64,000 nt of DNA, taken from assembly GCF_008086115.1 (NCBI RefSeq), contig NZ_VSIY01000014.1:61862-125861 (forward strand), in the 5' to 3' direction. A model generated the notes under the pieces. That model was not told where the DNA came from. It saw only the letters and a list, made by a program, of their open reading frames with translations, and searched no databases. This document shows, in pieces, positions 1 to 8,784 of this stretch. Numbering within the stretch: the first letter of the stretch is position 1; each line of letters opens with the position of its first letter. Origin of the DNA: Maritimibacter fusiformis. Lineage in GTDB: Bacteria > Pseudomonadota > Alphaproteobacteria > Rhodobacterales > Rhodobacteraceae. A program made the position numbers and the translations under genes.

Positions 1-224
1 GCGCGCTTGCAGCGCGACGGGGCGGCGCTTCACGCCACCCCGCGGGCCGGCGCTACCCTTTGGGATCTTGGCAGACGTTTGGTTTCCACGTGTGGGCAGA
101 ACAGGCTCCATGAGGCGGGGCACGACGCCGCACCGCGTTGAACCCGCGGCTCGGGTTGCACATCTGTAAAGAAAGGCGTTCCCGCCCCGGCGGGCGCAGA
201 GGTGATTTGAAAGGAGGCTTTGCC
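1..224. other. Left edge, no gene supported
   Basis: No coding region convinces me here. All three plus-strand frames stop by about position 171 without recognisable protein sequence, and the long minus-strand frame is the antisense of the cupin gene. A GC-rich inverted repeat, CCCGCC-CC-GGCGGG, lies around 180-195 just before the cupin ribosome binding site. A partial neighbouring gene ending in the first 140 bases cannot be excluded. Confidence 0.4.
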
Positions 225-620
225 ATGAAAGGCTATCTCGACAATATCGAGGACCGGACCGAGGAGAACCGCGATTTTCGGCGCGTGCTCTATACCGGCA
301 AGAACCTGCAACTGGTTCTGATGGCGCTGCAACCGGGCGAGGATATCGGTGAGGAAGTGCATGACGACCACGACCAGTTCTTCCGCATCGAGACCGGCAC
401 CGGCGAGGTTCTGATCGACGACACAACCCGCCCGATCAAGGGCGACGACGGCATCATCGTGCCGGCGGGCGCGCGTCACAACGTGACCAATACCGGCGAC
501 GAGGTGCTGACGCTCTACACGATCTACGGGCCGCCGGAGCATCGTGACGGTGTGGTGCACAAGACCAAGGCCGAAGCCGAGGCCGATGACGAGCATTTCG
601 ACGGGACCACCACCGAATAG
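225..620 (+). CDS. Small single-domain cupin protein
   Basis: A 131-residue cytoplasmic protein with one conserved beta-barrel cupin domain (about residues 27-102). Motif 1 is seen as G-x-x-x-H46-x-x-H49 with E56, and motif 2 as PAGARHNVTN with H85, so the metal ligands look intact. Small cupins of this kind bind a divalent metal, but their substrates differ widely and none can be assigned here. The start at 225 is chosen because AAGGAGG lies at 211-217; an in-frame GTG/TTG extension upstream has no ribosome site. The C-terminus (residues 112-131) is acidic and probably disordered. It converges with the phospholipase D gene only 3 bases away. Confidence 0.85.
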   Translation: MKGYLDNIEDRTEENRDFRRVLYTGKNLQLVLMALQPGEDIGEEVHDDHDQFFRIETGTGEVLIDDTTRPIKGDDGIIVPAGARHNVTNTGDEVLTLYTIYGPPEHRDGVVHKTKAEAEADDEHFDGTTTE

Positions 621-623
621 GCG

Positions 624-2186
624 TCAGAGCATCCACTTGATCGGCAGCCAGCCGACCACACGCACCAGAAACCGGGCCGGCGCCGTCGTGCGCGGCTCGG
701 TCGTGTGGCGGGTCCGGGTGCCGTCGGGGTCGGTCTCGATCCATTGCAGCCGGTCTTGCGCGTCCAGTTCGACCGCGTAGGCGCCGACACCGGCGTTGCT
801 GTCGATCTGGCCGGACATCAGTTCTGAAAGGGCGGGGCTTTCGATCAGAAAGCCCATTTCGCAGTTCAGAAAGGCCGAACGCGGGTCGAAGTTGAACGAG
901 CCGATGAAGATCCGTTCGCGGTCGACGATCAGCGTCTTGGCGTGCAGGCTGGTGGTCGATGAGCCGAGAATGCCGAAATCGTCAAGCCGGGTCCGCTCTT
1001 CGCCGCCCGATTTCAGTTCGAACAGTTCAATCCCCGCCGACAAGAGCGGCGCGCGCGTGCCGGCATAGCCCGCGTGCACCAGCATCACGTCGGTCGCCTC
1101 CATCGAGTTGGTCATGGCGCGGACCCTGACGCCATTACCGGCGGCCTCGGTCAGATAGCCGATCAGCCGGTCGCCGGGCACGAAATAGGCCGAGATCAGG
1201 TCGATGCTGCGCTCGGCGGTGTCGAGGATGCCGGCAAGCTGGTTGATCATCAGCCCGTTGCGGTTCTTGAGCCGTCCCAACCCCTTTGCCGGATCGTCGC
1301 TGACCAGCACGGCCTCGACCCATTCCGGCTCCAGCGTCCGGTCGGTCAGCGCGCGCACGAATCTCGACGTGGCGATGGCGTCGCGGTAGGCGGGGGCGTC
1401 GGGCTGGGCCAGGGCGCGCTCCAACGCGCGGTCGAGCAGGGCGAGGCCATCCTCGGGCGGCGGCACGAACAGCGCGATGGGATAGGACGAGGCGCTGGCC
1501 CAGTAGGCGTCGAAATCGTCGGCGACCTCATGGGCGGCCTTGCCCACGGCCAGCACGTCGAGGTCGAAATAATGCGCCTCGTTGCCGCGCTCGAAATAGA
1601 TGTCGCCGATGTTGCGGCCGCCGACGATGGTAACGGCACCGTCGACGGAGAAGGACTTGTTGTGCATCCGCCGGTTCAGGCGGGGGAAATCGAATAGATA
1701 CGAGGCGAATTTCGGGTGCCGGAAGGTGAACGGGTTGAACAGCCGAACCTCGGCGTTGTCGAGCGCGTCGAACGCGGCCAGCAGCGGGTCGAGCCCGGCG
1801 ATGCCGTTGTCATCGAGCAACAGCCGCACCCGCACGCCACGCTCGGCGGCCCGGCGCAGCGCGTCCAGCAGCAGGATGCCCGAGGCGTCGTTCTGCCAGA
1901 TGTAATAGCGCGCATCTATGCTCTCTTCGGCCCTGTCGGCCAGCAGGTAGCGCGAGGCGAAGGCGTCGAGGCCGGATTTCAGCGGCATCACGCCGGACAG
2001 CCCGGGATGCGCCTCCATGCGTTCCAGAAGCGCCCGGCCCAGGGTGGTATCCTGCGACGGCGGCAGCGCGCGTGACACGGTGCGGTCCGCCAGCGAGGGC
2101 AGGGGGAAGAAAAAGCGGGCCGCCACGATCAGGACCGTGGCGGCAACCGTGACCGCGCCGAGAAGCTTCAGAATGCTGACAATCAT
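624..2186 (-). CDS. Phospholipase D / cardiolipin synthase-like protein
   Basis: A 520-residue membrane-anchored member of the PLD superfamily. An N-terminal membrane segment spans about residues 5-25, followed by two HKD catalytic motifs: H175-x-K177-x4-D182 and H415-x-K417-x4-D422, the second followed by IGSFNFDPRS. Two HKD motifs form one active site that uses a phospho-histidine intermediate. The family includes cardiolipin synthases and phosphatidyl transferases or hydrolases. The layout resembles ClsC-type synthases, but substrate is inferred only from family. The gene lies downstream of the NYN gene on the same strand with a 51-base gap. Confidence 0.85.
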   Translation of the reverse strand: MIVSILKLLGAVTVAATVLIVAARFFFPLPSLADRTVSRALPPSQDTTLGRALLERMEAHPGLSGVMPLKSGLDAFASRYLLADRAEESIDARYYIWQNDASGILLLDALRRAAERGVRVRLLLDDNGIAGLDPLLAAFDALDNAEVRLFNPFTFRHPKFASYLFDFPRLNRRMHNKSFSVDGAVTIVGGRNIGDIYFERGNEAHYFDLDVLAVGKAAHEVADDFDAYWASASSYPIALFVPPPEDGLALLDRALERALAQPDAPAYRDAIATSRFVRALTDRTLEPEWVEAVLVSDDPAKGLGRLKNRNGLMINQLAGILDTAERSIDLISAYFVPGDRLIGYLTEAAGNGVRVRAMTNSMEATDVMLVHAGYAGTRAPLLSAGIELFELKSGGEERTRLDDFGILGSSTTSLHAKTLIVDRERIFIGSFNFDPRSAFLNCEMGFLIESPALSELMSGQIDSNAGVGAYAVELDAQDRLQWIETDPDGTRTRHTTEPRTTAPARFLVRVVGWLPIKWML

Positions 2187-2237
2187 CGGGCCTCCGAGGT
2201 GGCGCGGACGCGGGCTGTTCGCGTCAGCTTAACGGGT

Positions 2238-2813
2238 TCAGGCGTCGACGTCTTGTTCCTCGTCCTGACCCTCATGGCGCGGTTCGCGCGGCGGGCGGCC
2301 GATCACGTCGCGCAGCTCTTCGAGCTCGATGAAGTTGTCGGCCTGGCGGCGCAGCTCGTCCGCGATCATCGGCGGCTGGCTGCGGATGGTCGAGACCACC
2401 GACACCCGCACGCCCCGGCGCTGCAACCCCTCGACCAGCGGGCGGAAATCGCCGTCGCCCGAGAACAGCACGATATGATCGACACGGTCCGCGACCTCCA
2501 TCGCGTCGACCGCCAGTTCGATATCCATGTTGCCCTTGACCTTGCGCCGGCCCATCGAGTCGGTGAACTCCTTGGCCGGTTTGGTCACCATGGTGAAGCC
2601 ATTGTATTGCAGCCAGTCCACCAGCGGGCGGATCGGCGAATACTCGTCGTTTTCAAGCAAGGCGGTGTAGTAATATGCCCGAAGCAGCTTGCCCCGGCGC
2701 ATGAACTCCTGCCGAAGCAGCTTGTAGTCGATGTCGAACCCCAGCGCCTTGGCGGCGGCATAAAGATTCGATCCGTCAATGAACAGCGCAAGCCGTTCGT
2801 CCCGATAAAACAT
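2238..2813 (-). CDS. NYN domain protein (LabA/PIN-like putative ribonuclease)
   Basis: A 191-residue protein consisting of one NYN (LabA-type) domain. Visible acidic residues of the PIN-like fold are D13 in FIDGSNLY, D97 in GNMDIELAVDAM and D120/D122 in SGDGDFRP, the pattern expected for metal-dependent RNA cleavage. The last 20 residues are acidic and charged. I start at 2813 because GAAAGGA precedes this ATG; the longer frame to 2987 runs into the divergent folK gene and has no ribosome site. Its cellular target is unknown. Confidence 0.85.
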   Translation of the reverse strand: MFYRDERLALFIDGSNLYAAAKALGFDIDYKLLRQEFMRRGKLLRAYYYTALLENDEYSPIRPLVDWLQYNGFTMVTKPAKEFTDSMGRRKVKGNMDIELAVDAMEVADRVDHIVLFSGDGDFRPLVEGLQRRGVRVSVVSTIRSQPPMIADELRRQADNFIELEELRDVIGRPPREPRHEGQDEEQDVDA

Positions 2814-2925
2814 AATCTGTCCTTTCGAATGTCTTTCGCCGTCCTCCCCGTGAGTGATATGAGCCGTGAGTGGTCCGGGTGGTCGCGTTTCGGCGAAGAT
2901 GATCCGAAGATAGGGATTTGTTGTC

Positions 2926-3516
2926 ATGCCGCAAGTTGAGCGGCCGCTTGAAGCGGGCGAAATGATGCTGATCGCGCTGGGCAGCAACGCAACGTCGCGT
3001 CACGGCCCGCCGCCTGAGATCGTCGCGCGGGCGATGGACGCCATCGATACCGGGCCGATCCGGGTGCTGGCGCGCAGCCGGCTTTACCGCACGCCGTGCT
3101 TTCCGGCGGGGGCGGGCGCGGACTATGTCAACGCGGCGGTTCTGTGCGACACGGCGCTGTCGCCGGGCGAGGTGCTGGAGCGGCTGCACCGGATCGAGCG
3201 CGCGTTCGACCGGGTGCGCAAGGAACGCTGGGCCAGCCGGACGCTCGATCTGGACCTATTGACGATGGGCGAGCGGGTGCTGCCGGACATGGAAACGCTG
3301 CGCCACTGGGTCGAACTGGCCCCGGAACGTCAGCGCGAGGAAGCGCCGGAGGTGCTGGTGCTGCCGCATCCGCGCATCCAGGATCGCGCCTTCGTGCTGG
3401 TGCCCGCCGCCGAGGTCGCGCCGGGCTGGCGGCATCCCTTGACCGGGCAGACGCTGGCCGAGATGCGCGACGCGCTGCCGGTGGCGGAGCGGGCGGAGAT
3501 CGTGGCGCTGGATTAG
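2926..3516 (+). CDS. folK: 2-amino-4-hydroxy-6-hydroxymethyldihydropteridine diphosphokinase
   Basis: HPPK transfers pyrophosphate from ATP to 6-hydroxymethyl-7,8-dihydropterin, the step before dihydropteroate synthase in folate synthesis. The 196-residue protein shows IALGSN near residues 16-21, the signature R101-WASRTLDLDLL and the late motif LPHPRIQDRAFVL, all diagnostic. The extra 10-12 residues before MMLIALGSN are not typical, so an internal ATG at 2962 or 2965 is possible; neither start has a strong ribosome site. It is divergent from the NYN gene, as commonly seen in this family. Confidence 0.93.
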   Translation: MPQVERPLEAGEMMLIALGSNATSRHGPPPEIVARAMDAIDTGPIRVLARSRLYRTPCFPAGAGADYVNAAVLCDTALSPGEVLERLHRIERAFDRVRKERWASRTLDLDLLTMGERVLPDMETLRHWVELAPERQREEAPEVLVLPHPRIQDRAFVLVPAAEVAPGWRHPLTGQTLAEMRDALPVAERAEIVALD

Positions 3517-3518
3517 CG

Positions 3519-4064
3519 TCAGGGCCGGATCTCGACCTCGGTGCCGATCGGGGTGATGCGCCAAAGCTCCTCGATCTCGGTATCGGACACCGCGATGCAG
3601 CCCTCGGTCCAGTCATAGCGCAGGGTCGCCACCGCGCCGAAGCCGTTGGGCTGACCGTGGATGAAGATGTCGCCGCCGGGGGAATAGCCGGCTGCGGCGG
3701 CGCGGGCGCGGTCGTCGGGGTGCGGGTAATCCAGCCCAAGCGACAGGTGAAAGGCGCTGGCCGGATTGCGCCGGTCGATGCGGAAGGTGCCTTCGGGGGT
3801 CTTGCCGTCGCCCACGCGGTCCTTGTCGCCCTGGGGGGCAAAGCCCAGCGCGACGCGGTAGGTTCTGAGCGCCTCGCCCTCGCGGTAGACGGTCAGGCGG
3901 CGGGCGGATTTCTCGATCAGGATGCGGTCGATCTGGCCGGTCAGCGGGGCCAGCGGCGGCGGCGTGACGGGCGGTGCGAAGTAACGCTCATAGGCGATGA
4001 AGCCCGCCAGCCCGATGGCCGCGAAGAACACCAGCGCCGCGATGCGCCGGACCGCGCGCCTCAT
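3519..4064 (-). CDS. L,D-transpeptidase family protein (YkuD domain)
   Basis: A 181-residue periplasmic protein with a membrane anchor or signal segment at about 8-25 and a short proline-rich linker (31-40), then one YkuD catalytic domain. The active site is visible as IHGQPNG with H136 and TEGCIAVSD with nucleophile C156. Such enzymes make 3-3 cross-links in peptidoglycan or attach proteins to it. The usual Arg after GCI is Ala here, a variant also seen in other short family members. The start overlaps the stop of the upstream PatB gene by 4 bases (ATGA), so the two are translationally coupled. Confidence 0.88.
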   Translation of the reverse strand: MRRAVRRIAALVFFAAIGLAGFIAYERYFAPPVTPPPLAPLTGQIDRILIEKSARRLTVYREGEALRTYRVALGFAPQGDKDRVGDGKTPEGTFRIDRRNPASAFHLSLGLDYPHPDDRARAAAAGYSPGGDIFIHGQPNGFGAVATLRYDWTEGCIAVSDTEIEELWRITPIGTEVEIRP

Positions 4065-5230
4065 TGCAGGTCGGAAAACGCCGCCTGCAACCGCTCGACC
4101 GCCTCTACGACGCGGGCGCGGGGGGTGGCGAGGTTGAAGCGCAGAAAGCTCTCGCCACCCTTGCCGAAGGTCGGGCCGTGGTTGGCGGCGATGCGGGCCT
4201 GGGTCTCGACCCGCGCGGTGAAGTCTTCGCGCGGCATGCCGGTGCCGGTGAAGTCGACCCAGGCGAGATAGGTGGATTCGAGCGGCATCGAATGCAGCCC
4301 CGGGATCGCGTCGATGCCCTGGTCGAACAGGCGCCGGTTGCCGTCGAGATAGTCGATGAGGCCATCCACCCAGGCCGCGCCCGCCGGGCTGTAGGCGGCT
4401 TCGGCCATGACCAGCCCGAAGCTGTTGGCCGACATGCCCAGCGCCGCCATCCGATCCGCGAAACGGGCGCGCAGGGCGGCATCATGGATGATCACGTTGC
4501 CGGTATGGCTGCCGGCGATGTTGAAGGTCTTGGTGGTGGCGGTCATCATCACCAGCCGGTCCTCGATACCCTCGATCAGCGCCATCGGGATGTGGGTGCT
4601 GCCGGGGAACACGAGGTCGTGGTGGATCTCGTCGGACACAAGGATCAGGTCGTGCCGTTTGGCGAAGGCGGCGACGCCCGCAAGCTCATTGCGCGACCAA
4701 ACCCGGCCGCCGGGGTTGTGGGGCGAGCAGAACACCAGCATGGTTTCGCGCCCGGTCATCTGCGCGTCCCAGGCGTCGAAATCGAGGCGGTAGCGCCCGG
4801 CGTCGTTCACCATCTCGCATTCCACCACCTCGCGGCCCGCAGCGCGGATGACCTTGGCGAAGGCGTGATAGACCGGGGTGAACAGCACCACCCCGTCGCC
4901 CGGCGCGGTGAAGGTGTCGACGCACATCGCGGTGCCGTTCACCAGCCCGTGGGTGGTGAAGATCGCGCCCGGATCGACGGTCCAGCCGTGGCGTTCGGCC
5001 ATCCACCAGCAGATCGCGGCGCGGTAGCCGGTGTCGTCGCCGTAATAGCCGTAGATGCCGTGATCGAGCATCGCGGCAAGCGCCGCCTGGATCGGGTCGG
5101 CGGCGCGGAAATCCATGTCGGCCACCCACATCGGAAGGCCATCCTCGGGCGACACGCCATAGGCCTGTTCCATCACGTCCCATTTCACCGAATGGGTGCC
5201 CCTGCGGTCGATGATCCGGTCGAAATCCAT
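4061..5230 (-). CDS. PLP-dependent C-S lyase / aminotransferase (MalY/PatB family)
   Basis: A 389-residue fold-type I pyridoxal phosphate enzyme. It shows the N-terminal LPMWVADMDF block (33-41) typical of MalY/PatB cystathionine beta-lyases, SPHNPGGRVW (169-178), SDEIHHDLV (199-207) and the probable PLP lysine K234 in TATTKTFNIAG. These enzymes cleave cystathionine and other cysteine S-conjugates to pyruvate, ammonia and a thiol; the exact substrate is not certain. The ATG at 5230 is preceded by AGGAGGC. It is coupled to the downstream L,D-transpeptidase and divergent from the deformylase operon. Confidence 0.88.
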   Translation of the reverse strand: MDFDRIIDRRGTHSVKWDVMEQAYGVSPEDGLPMWVADMDFRAADPIQAALAAMLDHGIYGYYGDDTGYRAAICWWMAERHGWTVDPGAIFTTHGLVNGTAMCVDTFTAPGDGVVLFTPVYHAFAKVIRAAGREVVECEMVNDAGRYRLDFDAWDAQMTGRETMLVFCSPHNPGGRVWSRNELAGVAAFAKRHDLILVSDEIHHDLVFPGSTHIPMALIEGIEDRLVMMTATTKTFNIAGSHTGNVIIHDAALRARFADRMAALGMSANSFGLVMAEAAYSPAGAAWVDGLIDYLDGNRRLFDQGIDAIPGLHSMPLESTYLAWVDFTGTGMPREDFTARVETQARIAANHGPTFGKGGESFLRFNLATPRARVVEAVERLQAAFSDLQ

Positions 5231-5333
5231 GATGCCTCCTGAGTTTCGGGCGAGGGTAGCCGTGACGGGGCCGGGTGCAAGGGCGAAAACGGTGCGCTTC
5301 AAGGCCATTGCGGCACGCGCGGGCATCGCCTAA

Positions 5334-5864
5334 ATGACCGCCATGAGCCTGCGCCCGATCCTGATACACCCCGACCCGCGCCTGAAAAAGGTGGCCGACG
5401 CCGTGCCGGACCTGTCCGACGAACTGCGCGTGCTGGCCGACGACATGCTGGAAACCATGTATGACGCCCCCGGCGTCGGGCTGGCCGCGCCGCAGGTGGG
5501 CGTGCTGCAACGGCTGATCGTGGCCGACCCGGCCAAGGACCCGAACGAGACACCCAGGCCGCTGGTTATGTTCAACCCCGAGGTGCTGCTGTCGTCGGAC
5601 GATACGTCGGTCTACGAGGAAGGCTGCCTGTCGATCCCCGAGCAATTCGCCGAGGTGACCCGGCCCGCCGAGGTGCGGGTGCGCTGGATCGACCGGGACG
5701 GCAACGAGCACGAGGCCGATTTCGCCGGCTTCACCGCGACCGTGCTGCAACACGAGATCGACCATCTGAACGGCAAGCTGTTCATCGACTACCTCAGCCC
5801 GATGAAGCGCCAGATGTTCACCCGCAAGTCGCAAAAGCTCAAGCGCGAGCGGCTGCGGGCCTGA
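5334..5864 (+). CDS. def: Peptide deformylase, complete active site
   Basis: Removes the formyl group from the N-terminal methionine of new proteins using a bound Fe(II). All three family motifs are intact: GVGLAAPQVG (47-56), EGCLS with ligand C98, and QHEIDH with H140, E141 and H144. The length of 176 residues, with a basic C-terminal helix, is normal for a housekeeping deformylase. A second ATG three codons in (5343) is also possible. It is the first gene of a def-def-def-fmt operon; the next gene starts within its stop codon (TGATG). Confidence 0.95.
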   Translation: MTAMSLRPILIHPDPRLKKVADAVPDLSDELRVLADDMLETMYDAPGVGLAAPQVGVLQRLIVADPAKDPNETPRPLVMFNPEVLLSSDDTSVYEEGCLSIPEQFAEVTRPAEVRVRWIDRDGNEHEADFAGFTATVLQHEIDHLNGKLFIDYLSPMKRQMFTRKSQKLKRERLRA

Positions 5865-6358
5865 TGCCGGTCCTGCCGATCCTGCGCTGGCCCGACCCGC
5901 GCCTTGCGGTGGTCTGTGATCCGGTCGGCCCGGTGACGGATGACATTCGCGCGCTGGCCGCCGACATGCTGGTGACGATGTATGCCGCCCCCGGGCGCGG
6001 GCTGGCCGCGCCGCAGGTGGGGCGGCTTCAACGCTTGTTCGTGATGGATGCGCACTGGAAAGAGGGCGCGCGCACGCCGGTGGTGATGATCGACCCCGAG
6101 ATCGTGGCGGTCTCGGACGAGGTCGTGACGATGGACGAGGGCTGTTTGTCGATCCCCGGCATCACCACGCGGGTGGAGCGGGCTGCGGGCGTTCAGGTGC
6201 GCTGGACCGATCTGGAGGGTGCGCGTCAGGGTGCCGACCTTGAGGGCGTCGAGGCGCGGGTGGTGCTGCATGAATACGACCATCTCGACGGGCTGGTGAC
6301 GCTGGACCGGCTCGACGCGCCGGCGCGCGCGCGGGCCCTGGTGGAGTATGCGGGATGA
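5864..6358 (+). CDS. def: Second peptide deformylase
   Basis: A 164-residue paralogue of the preceding deformylase. The catalytic residues remain (C94 in DEGCLSIPG; H136, E137 and H140 in LHEYDH), so it should be active. Motif 1 reads GRGLAAPQVG, with Arg in place of the usual Val, which resembles secondary alphaproteobacterial deformylases. The C-terminal helix is shorter than in the first copy. It overlaps its upstream neighbour by one base and the downstream copy by four. Whether it prefers particular nascent chains or acts as a stress backup cannot be read from sequence. Confidence 0.88.
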   Translation: MPVLPILRWPDPRLAVVCDPVGPVTDDIRALAADMLVTMYAAPGRGLAAPQVGRLQRLFVMDAHWKEGARTPVVMIDPEIVAVSDEVVTMDEGCLSIPGITTRVERAAGVQVRWTDLEGARQGADLEGVEARVVLHEYDHLDGLVTLDRLDAPARARALVEYAG

Positions 6359-6852
6359 GCCATCGCCCCTTCGTGATGTGGCCCGACAAGCGGCTTCGCA
6401 CCCCGGCGGCTCCGGTCGAGGAAATCGGCGACGAGACCCGGGCGATCTGGGACGAGATGATCGCCGCGATGGAGGCGATGCCCGGGGTCGGGCTGGCCGC
6501 CGTGCAGCTTGGCATCATGCAGCGGCTGGCGGTGGTCGATGCCTCCGAGGCGCGGGGGCAGGCGGTGCGCATGGCCAACCCCGAGGTGCTGCATGCCAGC
6601 GTGCAGATGCGCGAACATGACGAGGCCAGCCCGAACCTGCCCGGCGTTGCCGCCACGATCTCGCGGCCCCGCGCGGTGACGGTGCGCTATCTGGACGAGG
6701 CGGGCGAGTGGCGGGAGCGCGATTTCGTCGGTCTGTGGGCGACCAGCGTGCAGCACCAGATCGACCACCTGAACGGGCGGATGTACTTCGACCGGCTGTC
6801 GAAACTGAAACGCGACCGGCTGCTGGCGCGGGCAAGAAAGCTGGGACGATGA
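6355..6852 (+). CDS. Degenerate third deformylase paralogue, probably not a deformylase
   Basis: A 165-residue protein clearly related to the two deformylases before it, keeping [10 protein letters not shown] and the overall length, but with the active site changed. The metal-ligand Cys of EGCLS is Ser92 (DEASPNLPG) and the catalytic Glu of HExxH is Gln135 (HQIDH); both histidines H134 and H138 remain. The frame is intact and coupled at both ends (ATGA with def and with fmt), so it is expressed and not a decayed pseudogene. I infer a non-catalytic or altered role, for example binding nascent chains or partnering the active copies. Confidence 0.85.
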   Translation: MSHRPFVMWPDKRLRTPAAPVEEIGDETRAIWDEMIAAMEAMPGVGLAAVQLGIMQRLAVVDASEARGQAVRMANPEVLHASVQMREHDEASPNLPGVAATISRPRAVTVRYLDEAGEWRERDFVGLWATSVQHQIDHLNGRMYFDRLSKLKRDRLLARARKLGR

Positions 6853-7748
6853 GGATCGTGTTCATGGGCACGCCGGACTTCTCGGTGCCGGTGCTGGAGG
6901 CGCTGGTGGAGGCCGGGCATGAGATCGCCTGCGTCTATTGCCAGCCGCCGCGCCCGGCGGGACGGGGCAAGAAGGACCGCCCGACGCCGGTGCAGGCCCG
7001 GGCCGAGGCGCTGGGGCTGCCGGTGCGCCACCCGGCATCGCTGAAATCGCCCGAGGCACAGGCCGAGTTCGCAGCACTTGGGGCGGATGTCGGGGTGGTG
7101 GTGGCCTATGGGCTGATCCTGCCGCAGGCGGTGCTGGATGCGCCGGAACATGGCTGTCTGAACATCCACGCCTCGCTGTTGCCGCGCTGGCGGGGGGCGG
7201 CACCTATCCACCGGGCGGTGATGGCGGGGGATGATGAAACCGGCGTCTGCATCATGCAGATGGAGGCGGGGCTGGATACCGGGCCGGTGCTGATGTGCCG
7301 GAGCACGCCGATCGGGGCCGAAGAGACCACCGGCGCGCTGCATGACCGGCTGTCGCTGATGGGGGCCGAGGCCATTGTCGAGGCGCTGGAACGGCTTGGG
7401 GAATTGACGCCGGAGCCGCAGCCGGAGGCGGGCGTGACCTATGCCGCCAAGATCGACAAGGCCGAGGCGCGCATCGACTGGAGCCGCCCGGCGCAAGAGG
7501 TCGACCGGCTGATCCGGGGGCTGTCGCCCTTTCCCGGCGCCTGGTGCGAGATGGCGGGCGAGCGGGTCAAGCTGCTCGGATCGAAGGTGGTGGCGGGCGA
7601 AGGTGCGCCCGGCACGATGATCGGGCCGCTGACGGTGGCTTGCGGCACCGGCGCGGTGGCGATCACCCGGGCGCAGAGGCCGGGCAAGCGGGCGATGGAC
7701 GCCGGCGAGTTCCTGCGCGGGGTCGAGATGCCGGAGCGGCTGGGGTAG
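6849..7748 (+). CDS. fmt: Methionyl-tRNA formyltransferase
   Basis: Formylates initiator Met-tRNA using 10-formyltetrahydrofolate, so its product is the substrate source for the deformylases encoded just upstream. The protein is 299 residues. The formyltransferase catalytic triad is visible as N105 and H107 in [17 protein letters not shown] and D143 in AGLDTGPVL; the C-terminal tRNA-binding domain begins near residue 205. I use the ATG at 6849, which overlaps the stop of the third deformylase gene, rather than upstream frames that run inside that gene. It converges on the alpha/beta hydrolase. Confidence 0.96.
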   Translation: MRIVFMGTPDFSVPVLEALVEAGHEIACVYCQPPRPAGRGKKDRPTPVQARAEALGLPVRHPASLKSPEAQAEFAALGADVGVVVAYGLILPQAVLDAPEHGCLNIHASLLPRWRGAAPIHRAVMAGDDETGVCIMQMEAGLDTGPVLMCRSTPIGAEETTGALHDRLSLMGAEAIVEALERLGELTPEPQPEAGVTYAAKIDKAEARIDWSRPAQEVDRLIRGLSPFPGAWCEMAGERVKLLGSKVVAGEGAPGTMIGPLTVACGTGAVAITRAQRPGKRAMDAGEFLRGVEMPERLG

Positions 7749-7776
7749 CGAAATTCCGGCCTGGTCCGGCGCGGCG

Positions 7777-8709
7777 CTATTCCGGCACTTCGCGCAGGAA
7801 ATCGCGGATCGCGGACAGCACTTCCTTGGGGGCGGTATAGGCCAGCGAATGGGCCGCGCCGGGGATCACCTCTTGCCGGGCCTGCCGGTTCCAGCGGGCA
7901 AGCTCTCCGACCGCGGAGGTCGGGATGACGCTGTCGTTCTCGGCCCAGATCGCCAGGGTCGGGACATACATCGCCGCGATCTCGCGGTGTTCGCGTTCCA
8001 GCGTCTCGGTCAGGGCGAAGCGTTCCGAGGACAGGACCGCGCGCAGATAACCCTTGGTGTCGATCTCGCGCGCCATGCGGTCGGCGAGGTCGGGTATGAC
8101 GGTGGGCGCGCGCGCCTCGGCGGCGGCGGTTCGGCGCAGGGCCACCCCGCCCAAAAGACCCCAGAGCCAGTCGCCCGCCTTGCCCCAGATCCGCGCCGTC
8201 GTGAGCAGCCGCGACGGGGTGTAGCGGATGCCGGCGGGGGCCAGCAGGATCAGGCGCTCGACGCGGTCGGGCTCTTCGGCGGTGAACAGCGTGGCGATGG
8301 CCCCGCCCATGGAATAGCCCAAGAGCGTGACCGGCACGCGGATGCCGGCGGCCTCGATCACCTCGGACAGCTGGTCGGCGTGAAACCCGAGGGTCTGGTG
8401 ATCGTCGGGCCGGTCGGAATAGCCGCGCCCGTAAAGGTCGTAGGTCAGAACCCGGTAGCGCATCATCAGAAGGCCCCGGATCAGCCCCGAGAACACCCAG
8501 GAAGGTGTGGTCAGCCCATGCACCATGACCAGGATGCGGTCGGATTTGGGGCCGTGCCACTGGTAATGGGTCAGGCCCCGGCTCAGCTCGGCGAACTGGC
8601 CGGGAGCACCGCCGCGCGCGGCGTCGTTCATCGGGCGCCGGAGCGCCTCGAATACGAAGGGCGCGGCCACGAACAGCAGCAGCACCGCAAGGATCGCGAT
8701 CCAGATCAT
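7777..8709 (-). CDS. Membrane-anchored alpha/beta hydrolase
   Basis: A 310-residue protein with a single N-terminal membrane helix (about 3-20) and an alpha/beta hydrolase fold. The oxyanion region is VMVHGLT (61-67), the nucleophile elbow GYSMGG with S133, and the likely catalytic His is in GAAHSLAY near residue 289. Family members are esterases, lipases or peptidases; no substrate is indicated. I place the start at the ATG at 8709, since the upstream extension lacks family sequence and a ribosome site. The gene stands alone. Confidence 0.8.
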   Translation of the reverse strand: MIWIAILAVLLLFVAAPFVFEALRRPMNDAARGGAPGQFAELSRGLTHYQWHGPKSDRILVMVHGLTTPSWVFSGLIRGLLMMRYRVLTYDLYGRGYSDRPDDHQTLGFHADQLSEVIEAAGIRVPVTLLGYSMGGAIATLFTAEEPDRVERLILLAPAGIRYTPSRLLTTARIWGKAGDWLWGLLGGVALRRTAAAEARAPTVIPDLADRMAREIDTKGYLRAVLSSERFALTETLEREHREIAAMYVPTLAIWAENDSVIPTSAVGELARWNRQARQEVIPGAAHSLAYTAPKEVLSAIRDFLREVPE

Positions 8710-8784
8710 GTCACCCGCGCCGTTTGAGCCTGGCGCGAGTGTGCCGGTTGTCGCGGCGCGGTGCAACCGCCGCGGCGCGCCGCG

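Noticed and set aside
30..596. A minus-strand frame of 188 codons at the left edge
   Set aside because: It lies opposite a cupin with intact motifs and a good ribosome site, and has no recognisable protein features.
2814..2987. A longer N-terminus for the NYN protein
   Set aside because: It overlaps the divergent folK start, has no ribosome site and no family similarity. GAAAGGA supports 2813.
5864..6852. A recent tandem duplication or assembly error of def
   Set aside because: The three copies differ widely in sequence and active site, so they are old paralogues and not a duplicated read or recent repeat.
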